12,277 nt of DNA from an uncultured Neomegalonema sp. (GTDB lineage Bacteria > Pseudomonadota > Alphaproteobacteria > Rhodobacterales > Rhodobacteraceae). The position numbers and the translations under genes were made by a program. Location of the stretch: the NCBI GenBank assembly GCA_937958345.1, contig CALGNW010000240.1, forward strand, positions 1 through 12,277, given 5' to 3'. Below the pieces are notes generated by a model. That model was not told the DNA's origin, did no database searches, and worked only from the letters and a program-made list of their open reading frames with translations. Below, piece by piece: positions 1-6,105 of the stretch (its first letter is position 1; every line of letters starts with the position of its first letter).

Positions 1-881
1 TGCTTGCGCTCACCGGCGATATGATAGACCGCGACGAACCCGCCTGCATCAACCGCCGATTTGAACACGGTGTTCAGCGGGATCGGATCACGGATCACCA
101 GCGCCGTGCGGCGAACGCCGTCAACCGTCAACAACTGGGTTTCTATCTCGCCATGGGGCGCGACAGGATTGTCCGAGTTATTGCGGGCGGTAATGGTGTA
201 ATCGATCTCCGCATCATCCGACCGCAGGTTTGCGGATTTGTCGAGGATCAGAACGGCTTCGTCGATCAGCGTCCGCGACTGGCGCGCGATGACAAGCGGC
301 GGCATATCGGAAACCGCCGGCACACCGGTAACGGTCAGTTCGGAGATGGCGAAATCATCCTGCTCGACCGAGGATGGCGTACTAAAGCGGTATATCAGCG
401 ATGTAACCTGACCGGGTACAAGACGCTTTCGGAACTGCTCGGTGACCGTGATATCCGGCTCGTCGACAATGCCGTTCCCGTTCATATCGATCAGCAGCTC
501 GCCGCCAAAGACGTCGAAGTTGTCGCCCGGAAGTTCAGCGATATTAAAGGCCGCATCGACCGGAACGTTGCCGACATTTGCAGCAAGGAAATTATACTGG
601 CCCGAGTTGGAACGGGCGCGTCTGAGAACCTGCTCGCCCGTCAGCGTGATCGCAACGACAGGGAGGACTTCGGCTGAGACGATGTTCGATGTAACCGTCT
701 CGGTACGCCCGAGGCTTTCACTGAAAAACGTGGCTTCAGCGCGGTTGGTGATCGTCGTTCCTGCGGGCGCGGGTGCAGCGTGGGCAGGCGAAAATGATGT
801 AAAACCAAGCGTGGAAACAAGCAGTCCTAGCAGCAGGTTGCGGGCAGATATCCCCGCCGTCTTCTCTGCATTCCAGAACAT
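1..881 (-). CDS. Secreted DUF11-like repeat protein, C-terminus cut by window edge
   Basis: This is an exported protein of unknown function; 293 codons are visible and the frame stays open at the left edge. The ATG at 881 is preceded by a GGGGGAG ribosome site. Residues 1-36 look like a Sec signal peptide (hydrophobic run about 16-30, cleavage after AHA at 36). Residues about 43-75 (ITNRAEATF...TVTSN..S) match the N-terminal module of the neighbouring 899-aa protein. D132-x-N-x-N-G-x-x-D140-x-x-D143 resembles an EF-hand or dockerin-type calcium loop. From about residue 208 a second beta-rich repeat begins; its DPIPLNTVF stretch is typical of DUF11 domains. It is the last visible cistron of a three-gene run, 86 nt after the 899-aa gene with a hairpin between. 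Family assignment is by motif recognition only; the role is unknown, perhaps cell surface or matrix. Confidence 0.85.
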   Translation of the reverse strand, partial: MFWNAEKTAGISARNLLLGLLVSTLGFTSFSPAHAAPAPAGTTITNRAEATFFSESLGRTETVTSNIVSAEVLPVVAITLTGEQVLRRARSNSGQYNFLAANVGNVPVDAAFNIAELPGDNFDVFGGELLIDMNGNGIVDEPDITVTEQFRKRLVPGQVTSLIYRFSTPSSVEQDDFAISELTVTGVPAVSDMPPLVIARQSRTLIDEAVLILDKSANLRSDDAEIDYTITARNNSDNPVAPHGEIETQLLTVDGVRRTALVIRDPIPLNTVFKSAVDAGGFVAVYHIAGERK

Positions 882-934
882 AGGGCTCCCCCGGTATAAC
901 TTGATCAAAGGCGTGCGATGGCGAAAGGGGGTGA

Positions 935-957
935 ACGGGCCGCGATCCGCGGCCCGT
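935..957 (-). terminator. Intercistronic hairpin after the 899-aa gene
   Basis: A perfect 10-bp inverted repeat (ACGGGCCGCG with its complement) closes a 3-nt loop 10 nt past the stop codon of the 899-aa gene. In the direction of transcription it is followed by a CCCCCTTT stretch rather than a clean T-run, so it may be a leaky terminator or a 3'-end stabiliser. The next cistron starts about 55 nt further on. Confidence 0.6.
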
Positions 958-967
958 CCCGTAGTCA

Positions 968-3667
968 TCAGTTGTCGATTTTAACCGTGAACTCGAGCGT
1001 TGCCGGAGAACCCGGAAGCAACGAGCCGTGCGAGGTTTCCATCGCACCGCCGTAGCCTTCGGCGGCGGGCGGCGACATCGTCGAACCGCTTGGTGTCATA
1101 ACGACGTTACAAAGACCGCCACACTGGGTCAGGGTCGTGAAGCCCGGAATGGTATCTTTGATGGTGACGGTGCTCGCGCTTTCCGTACCGGTGTTGTCCG
1201 CAGTGATCTTATAGCGGATACACTGGCCCGGCTTGGCCTGAACATCCTGCGCACTGAACGCTGCGGCAAGCGTGCCGTTACATGCAGGGTCGACCGCCTG
1301 CATCTTGATCAGCGTCAGGTCGCCGGAAACGATCGTGACCGTATCGGTAACCGCGTTATCCGCCGTGTCGCCGTCGGTCAGCCCGCCGTTGAGCAGCGTT
1401 GCAACCGTCAGCGTTTCCGCTTCGGAAAGACCGGTCGCGCCGTTTGACGGAACCTGGATACGGTGGATCAGCGAGACGCTCGAACCCGGTGCGATACCGC
1501 CCGTGATATCGTTGATATTGTCGACAACAACATCGCCGGCGTCAACCGTACCATCGTTGTTTACGTCCCAGAACAGCGTGCCGCTAAAGGTCGTAAAGCC
1601 TCCGGCTGCGGTGATCGCACCTTCGGTGATCGCGACGTTACCTTCGTTGGTCAGAACGTGCGGGATGTCGCTGCTGCCGCCCGGTGCGACTTGCGCCGAC
1701 TGGTCGGTGGTCAGTGCGATATCGACGATCTGGTTGACGCTGACGACGTTTGTGATCGTGTCGCCCTGTCCCGATGTCGGTGAAATCACCGCGACCTGAA
1801 CCGGCGTCGTTCCGGCTGCCTGTCCGGCTGGCGGCGTCACAATGACGATGACATCCTGTGTCAGACCCCCGCCGATAACACCGGTATTGGTGATCGGCGT
1901 GCCATCCGGCAGTTGGAACTCGACCGTCCAACCGGTCGGCAGAGGCGTCGGCAGCGAGAGGTCATAGGTATCCGCAGTCGGGCCGCCATTGGTCACCGTC
2001 AGCGGAAAGCTGACCGGCTCACCGGGGTTGGTTGCGGTCGTGATCAGCGGCGTTCCGTCACCCGGACCCGCACCATCGGTTGCGGCTGGCGCACCCGTGT
2101 TGGTCAGATCAACAGCGGCGGCAAGAACCGCACCGGTGAACAGGCCGGTCGCGGTGTTCGCCACGCCGCCATTCGCCGACTGGGCGGTCAGGACCACCTG
2201 ATAGTTCGTAGCACCGGCGGCTGTTGCCGGAGCGTTTGACGGCAGGGTCGCGATGATGTTGACCGTGGTTGACACACCGCTCGCCAGTGGACCGACCGGC
2301 CCGACGATTGGCGTTGCGGCATCCGAACCAACCAGCTGGAACGTGGTTCCCGACGGGAAGCCCGCCGCACCCGCCGCATTTGCAAAGCTGAGGTTGATCG
2401 TATCGGACACGTTCGCGTTGTTGGTGACCACGAATTCCATCGTGATGCTGCTGCCCTGAAACGCATCGGCACTTTCGGTGACAATATCGTTCAGCGCGCC
2501 GTCATCATCGGTTGCAGAGACAGCACCGGCATTGAGGTTGGCTGCACCATCCGGATCCGCCGCATAGGTCGATGCTTCCGCATCAGCCGCGGTGACCGAA
2601 TACGTCGGCGCAACGGTGATTTTCGCTTCGTTCGATGGCGGGAAGGCCGTGCCGCCCACAGTCTGCGTCGCAATGTTCGCAATGTCGCCTGCCGGCGCAT
2701 CGGCGTTAATCGTCGCCTGGAACGTCACCGTACCGGTGCGGCCCGACGGCACGCTGTCGATCTGGAACTTGACCGTATCAACGCTGTCATAGTCATAGGC
2801 GATTTTATATCCGCCGCCGTTGGTCTGCTCGTAACCGCCGGCTGCGCCTTCGACGGCATCGGTCAAGGCATCCGCATCATCGGACCATGTGCCCGACCCG
2901 CCGACATAGGTCAGGTACTGGTCGAGCTGATCGGTGACGATCAGATCATTCGCGGCGGTCAGACCCGTGCTGGAGTAATTCAGGGTAATGGTAACAACGT
3001 CGCCCGGACCCGTAACGCCGTCATTGGCCGCGCCCGGTCCCTGCGCCACCGTCATCGATTTGACGATCTCGGTAACCGGACCGGTCGAGATGGTGACCGT
3101 ATCGGTGTTCGAACCGGTGACCGTGGTTGCCGTCGTGATGCTGAACTGGCTGGTCGCGAGAACGCTGATATCCTCGGTCGTAGAGGCCGCTGCGCCGCCC
3201 GGAACCGTTGCCTCGATGACAAAGCCATAGGACTCGCCGGCGTTCAGTGTCGGGGTCGTCGTGATCGGCGAAGTGCTGTCGGCCACGCCGTCAAAGTTCG
3301 CATCGGGAAAGATCGAGATGTTCGTGAAGTCGAACGTGCCCGTACCCGCCTCGGTCGCCGCAAGTGTAAAGGTGTCCGTGCCGTTACCGTCGTTGGTTAC
3401 GGTGTGCGGCAGAAAGACCTTGCCGCCCGGTGCAACCGTCTCGGTGTTGTCGGTCACAAGGGTCAGACCGGCAACCTGCTGGACAACCGTTTCGACCTTG
3501 TTGGACGTCACGCTGATCGTATCACCCGAGGCGTTGACATATGTTGCCGATGCCTGGTTACCGATCTTCGATCCTGCAGCGGGGGCCGCCGCATAACTTG
3601 CCACCGCCGTCAGCGATGCTGCCGACAGCAGCAAGCCGAAACGGATGGATTTATTTCGTTTTTTCAT
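968..3667 (-). CDS. Large secreted DUF11-like repeat protein (899 aa) with calcium-loop motifs
   Basis: This is an exported beta-rich repeat protein, probably at the cell surface; its function is not known. The ATG follows a GAGGAG ribosome site. Residues 1-28 form a Sec signal peptide (basic MKKRNKSIR start, hydrophobic core about 10-25, alanine-rich end). Residues 35-66 carry the module IGNQASATY...TSN..ET, also found in the neighbouring gene. Four or more repeat units follow: about 67-195, 197-352, 400-515 and 545-645, then 648-780 and a final DUF11-like domain 784-899. The first and fifth units share VAPGG, a PH..TN.GN motif and a calcium-loop-like DxNxDGxxD (122-130, 701-709), so they look like an internal duplication. 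The composition is rich in Thr, Ala, Gly and Asp. Only four cysteines are seen (796, 816, 849, 853), all in the last domain. No LPxTG, RTX or autotransporter domain is visible, so how it is held outside the cell is unclear. Confidence 0.9.
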   Translation of the reverse strand: MKKRNKSIRFGLLLSAASLTAVASYAAAPAAGSKIGNQASATYVNASGDTISVTSNKVETVVQQVAGLTLVTDNTETVAPGGKVFLPHTVTNDGNGTDTFTLAATEAGTGTFDFTNISIFPDANFDGVADSTSPITTTPTLNAGESYGFVIEATVPGGAAASTTEDISVLATSQFSITTATTVTGSNTDTVTISTGPVTEIVKSMTVAQGPGAANDGVTGPGDVVTITLNYSSTGLTAANDLIVTDQLDQYLTYVGGSGTWSDDADALTDAVEGAAGGYEQTNGGGYKIAYDYDSVDTVKFQIDSVPSGRTGTVTFQATINADAPAGDIANIATQTVGGTAFPPSNEAKITVAPTYSVTAADAEASTYAADPDGAANLNAGAVSATDDDGALNDIVTESADAFQGSSITMEFVVTNNANVSDTINLSFANAAGAAGFPSGTTFQLVGSDAATPIVGPVGPLASGVSTTVNIIATLPSNAPATAAGATNYQVVLTAQSANGGVANTATGLFTGAVLAAAVDLTNTGAPAATDGAGPGDGTPLITTATNPGEPVSFPLTVTNGGPTADTYDLSLPTPLPTGWTVEFQLPDGTPITNTGVIGGGLTQDVIVIVTPPAGQAAGTTPVQVAVISPTSGQGDTITNVVSVNQIVDIALTTDQSAQVAPGGSSDIPHVLTNEGNVAITEGAITAAGGFTTFSGTLFWDVNNDGTVDAGDVVVDNINDITGGIAPGSSVSLIHRIQVPSNGATGLSEAETLTVATLLNGGLTDGDTADNAVTDTVTIVSGDLTLIKMQAVDPACNGTLAAAFSAQDVQAKPGQCIRYKITADNTGTESASTVTIKDTIPGFTTLTQCGGLCNVVMTPSGSTMSPPAAEGYGGAMETSHGSLLPGSPATLEFTVKIDN

Positions 3668-3690
3668 TCGTAGTCTCCTCGTCTTTCAGG

Positions 3691-3715
3691 CGCGGGGTCC
3701 CCGCGTATGGCGGGG
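3691..3715 (-). promoter_or_regulatory. Overlapping alternative hairpins in the leader of the 899-aa gene
   Basis: On the plus strand, GCGGGG at 3692-3697, CCCCGC at 3699-3704 and GCGGGG at 3710-3715 form two stem-loops that compete for the middle element. One has a 6-bp stem with a 3-nt loop; the other has a 6-bp stem with a 5-nt loop. They lie in the 108-nt spacer between the 167-aa and 899-aa genes, just upstream of the GAGGAG ribosome site. The layout could be an attenuator, an RNA-processing site or an mRNA stabiliser; function is inferred only. Confidence 0.4.
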
Positions 3716-3775
3716 TATCCGCTGGACGGCTAAGCCATTATTTTGATTATGTTTGGCCCAACCGCAGGCCGATTA

Positions 3776-4279
3776 TTATTGTACTTCAACGCGGTACGCG
3801 TGATTGACGGTCGCACCTTGTTGCATCGGTTCGGCAAGCTGCCAGCGCACAGCGGTAAAGTGCTCGGCGCGGGCTGTTTCGATCATGCGTGACCCGTCAG
3901 CCTGAACGACGATGCGTTGGGCTGGCAGGGTCGACCATTCTTCTCCGGCAGAGTCCGGGTTGAATTCACCACGGACTTCGAAAGTCGCCGCAACGTCACT
4001 GACCGAGCGGTCGACAACGAGAACCGAACCTTCCGGAACAGGGCCGACGATGGCAACGCCGCCGATGGCGTTGTCAAAGCTGTTCGTGTGCTTCATGTGA
4101 TATTCGATCACCTGGCCCGGCTTTACGCTCTCGGCTTGCTGATACTGTTCAACGCCGGCGTTATCGACTGCGACAACGTAGGCGACCATGTCACTTTCCA
4201 GCTCTGCCAATGCGGCAGAAGGGACGAGCACAAGAGAGGCGATCGCAATTCTTGCGATAATTTTCGAATGGTTCAGCAC
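3776..4279 (-). CDS. Small secreted DUF11-like single-domain protein (167 aa)
   Basis: This is an exported small protein with one beta-rich domain resembling the DUF11 repeats of the two genes downstream; its function is unknown. I chose the GTG at 4279 because GGAG lies 6 nt before it and the resulting N-terminus (LNHSKIIARIA..., cleavage after ALA at residue 25) is a classic Sec signal peptide. A longer reading from another GTG at 4348 adds 23 residues without a ribosome site and spoils the signal peptide. The mature part has the phrases VKPGQVIEYHMKHTN and VGPVPEGSVLVVDRSV, like the usual PG-x-x-x-x-Y and P-x-x-T/S-x-x-V pattern of DUF11 domains, and ends in a short beta strand (YRVEVQ). 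It is the first gene of the run 3776-1 and faces the AT-rich divergent spacer. It could be an accessory or minor subunit of the larger surface proteins, which is inference. Confidence 0.85.
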   Translation of the reverse strand: MLNHSKIIARIAIASLVLVPSAALAELESDMVAYVVAVDNAGVEQYQQAESVKPGQVIEYHMKHTNSFDNAIGGVAIVGPVPEGSVLVVDRSVSDVAATFEVRGEFNPDSAGEEWSTLPAQRIVVQADGSRMIETARAEHFTAVRWQLAEPMQQGATVNHAYRVEVQ

Positions 4280-4746
4280 GATCTGCTCCAACAATTTTCT
4301 ACTTAAGGAACGTTTGACGTGCCGGAGAATTAGGCTTTCTGGGTTCACAACGGATTAATTGAACGCAATAATATCAACAATCGTCTGAATTTATTTTCAT
4401 AAATTCTATAGATTAATTAATTTTAACAATATATTTGAATTCATTATTTAAGCGTATTCTACGTTTTCATTGTTAATAATAATTATTGAATGTAAATTTG
4501 CGATTTAATTCATAGTAAATTTTGTATTAAGCGATTTACTTTTCGTACAAAATAATATTTTTAAGTATCGATTACTACAAAGCAAAACACGCCGGCTCTT
4601 TGTCACGATTTGTTTGCCAAGGTGCATTCGCGCCAAGCATCCCCCAATTTCGCTTCCGGTATGGTGCGCCATATGAAACCGGCGTGCGGGACTTGATTTT
4701 ACGCTCCAATGGTTCTTCCTGTTCGAAGAAAAATGGGGACTGAACG
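4280..4746. other. Divergent intergenic region with an AT-rich core
   Basis: This 467-bp spacer separates the minus-strand secreted-protein genes from the plus-strand dehydrogenase gene. The core, about 4350-4575, is overwhelmingly A and T with several TTAATTAA-like and AATAATTATT-like palindromic runs, in sharp contrast to the GC-rich genes on both sides. No convincing coding frame is seen. One weak plus-strand sigma70-like pair is present: TTGTTA at 4470-4475 and TAAATT at 4493-4498, 17 bp apart. An 8-bp inverted repeat (CACGCCGG at 4588-4595, CCGGCGTG at 4679-4686) lies nearer the dehydrogenase. The region probably holds both promoters and could bind an AT-preferring nucleoid protein such as MucR/Ros; this is inferred from composition only. 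Confidence 0.6.
4286..4289 (-). promoter_or_regulatory. Ribosome binding site fixing a GTG start
   Basis: GGAG lies 6 nt upstream of the GTG at 4279 on the minus strand. It decides the start of the 167-aa secreted protein, because the longer in-frame GTG at 4348 has no such site. Confidence 0.7.
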
Positions 4747-6054
4747 ATGATCGAATACCTCAAGCGCGGAAAAACCGAAGCCGACCGCTCGGAAGACGAC
4801 GCGAAAACCCGTGCAGTCGTAGAATCGACGCTGAAAGACATTGAAGAACGTGGCGATGCCGCCGTGCGTGACCTGTCGCAAAAGTTCGACAATTACGCAC
4901 CGGACCGGTTCCGGTTGTCGGACTCGGAGATCGAGGCGGCCATGTCAAAGGTTTCGGCGCGGGACATGGACGATATCAAGTATGCACAAGTGCAAATCAG
5001 GCGCTTTGCCGAGGCCCAGCGCGCCAGCATGACTGATATCGAGGTCGAAACAATGCCCGGCGTCATCCTCGGGCATAAGAATATCCCCGTGCAGTCGGTC
5101 GGGTGTTACGTGCCGGGCGGTAAATTTCCGATGGTTGCCTCGGCCCATATGTCCGTACTGACCGCCAGCGTTGCCGGGGTTCCGCGCATCGTGGCCTCGG
5201 CCCCGCCTCAAAACGGCGAACCCCACCCCGCCATCGTTGCGGCCATGAAAATGGGCGGTGCGCACGAAATCTATGTTCTCGGCGGTATTCAGGCGGTCGG
5301 AGCCATGGCCATCGGGACCGAAACGATTGATCCGGTGCATATGCTGGTCGGCCCCGGCAACGCCTTTGTTGCCGAGGCAAAGCGCCAGTTATTCGGGCGT
5401 GTCGGCATTGATCTGTTCGCGGGACCGACAGAGACAATGGTGATTGCGGACGAAACCGTCGATGCCGAACTCTGCGCCACCGACCTGCTGGGTCAGGCCG
5501 AACACGGGTATAATTCGCCCGCCGTCCTGCTGACGAACTCCCGCAAGCTGGCAACCGAGACACAGGCGGAGATCGGGCGTCTGCTCGAAATCCTGCCCAC
5601 TGCGGAAACGGCCCGCACCTCGTGGGAGGAATACGGAGAGGTAATCCTCTGCGATACCTACGACGAAATGCTGGCCGTCGCGGACGACATCGCGTCCGAG
5701 CATGTGCAGGTGATGACCGACCGTGACGACTGGTTCCTCGACAATATGACCTGCTACGGCGCGCTCTTTCTCGGGCCACGCACCAATGTTGCCAACGGCG
5801 ACAAGGTAATCGGCACGAACCACACCCTGCCAACCCGCAAGGCGGGGCGGTATACCGGCGGGCTGTGGGTCGGAAAGTTCCTCAAGACCCACTCCTACCA
5901 AAAGGTGACCACCGACGAGGCCGCCGCCGAAATCGGCGCCTATTGCTCGCGTTTGTGCATGCTAGAGGGCTTTGTCGGCCATGCGGAACAGGCAAACGTG
6001 CGGGTCCGGCGGTACGGCGGCAAGAACGTCGGCTACGGACAGGCGGCTGATTAA
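4747..6054 (+). CDS. hpsN: HisD-superfamily zinc dehydrogenase, probable sulfopropanediol 3-dehydrogenase HpsN
   Basis: HpsN is an NAD+-dependent enzyme that oxidises (R)-2,3-dihydroxypropane-1-sulfonate to (R)-sulfolactate in C3-sulfonate catabolism in the cytoplasm. This 435-aa protein is full length for the HisD superfamily. The family zinc ligands are visible as Q250, H253 (GQAEH), D352 and H412, and the catalytic pair as E318-H319 (ASEHVQ). GPGN (202-205), AGPTETMVIADE (225-236) and TNHTLPTRKAGRYTGGL (357-373) are also present. GPTET, where biosynthetic HisD usually has GPSEV, plus resemblance to roseobacter HpsN proteins, favours the catabolic paralogue. The ATG is preceded by GGGGAC at a plausible distance. 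It stands alone: no his genes and no hpsO, hpsP or sulfonate transporter are within view. The superfamily is near certain; the exact substrate is less so, since other HisD-like alcohol dehydrogenases occur in these bacteria. Confidence 0.85.
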   Translation: MIEYLKRGKTEADRSEDDAKTRAVVESTLKDIEERGDAAVRDLSQKFDNYAPDRFRLSDSEIEAAMSKVSARDMDDIKYAQVQIRRFAEAQRASMTDIEVETMPGVILGHKNIPVQSVGCYVPGGKFPMVASAHMSVLTASVAGVPRIVASAPPQNGEPHPAIVAAMKMGGAHEIYVLGGIQAVGAMAIGTETIDPVHMLVGPGNAFVAEAKRQLFGRVGIDLFAGPTETMVIADETVDAELCATDLLGQAEHGYNSPAVLLTNSRKLATETQAEIGRLLEILPTAETARTSWEEYGEVILCDTYDEMLAVADDIASEHVQVMTDRDDWFLDNMTCYGALFLGPRTNVANGDKVIGTNHTLPTRKAGRYTGGLWVGKFLKTHSYQKVTTDEAAAEIGAYCSRLCMLEGFVGHAEQANVRVRRYGGKNVGYGQAAD

Positions 6055-6080
6055 AGCACGCGGCGCGGCCCCCCGGGTAT

Positions 6081-6105
6081 CGGGTTCAGCGTCCGGCTGA
6101 GCCCG
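6081..6105 (+). terminator. Hairpin between convergent genes, probably ending the hpsN transcript
   Basis: A 10-bp stem, CGGGTTCAGC at 6081-6090 with GCTGAGCCCG at 6096-6105, closes a 5-nt loop 27 nt after the hpsN stop. One pair (6085 with 6101) is a G-U wobble only in plus-strand RNA, which suggests it acts on the hpsN transcript. It overlaps the last codons of the convergent Hsp70-like gene. No clean U-run follows, so termination efficiency is uncertain. Confidence 0.5.

Noticed and set aside
21..677. 218-aa plus-strand open frame opposite the truncated secreted protein
   Set aside because: The minus-strand frame has a signal peptide, ribosome site and repeat motifs; the plus frame has none.
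3776..4348. Longer 190-aa version of the small secreted protein
   Set aside because: The upstream GTG has no ribosome site and the extra 23 residues displace a clean signal peptide.
4408..4428. CtrA-like site (TTAA pairs near GATTAATTAATTTTAAC)
   Set aside because: The half-sites are spaced 6 bp, not the 7 bp of the consensus, and chance TTAA pairs are expected in such AT-rich DNA.
4615..4637. Direct repeat GCCAAG twice, 17 bp start to start, upstream of hpsN
   Set aside because: Only 6 bp long with no supporting flanks; too short to call a regulator site.
5063..5833. 256-aa minus-strand frame within hpsN
   Set aside because: Arginine-rich low-complexity translation with no family features, fully inside a conserved enzyme gene.
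4747..6054. Call as histidine-biosynthesis HisD
   Set aside because: No other his genes nearby and the active-site surroundings resemble the catabolic HpsN type; kept as an alternative within the entry.
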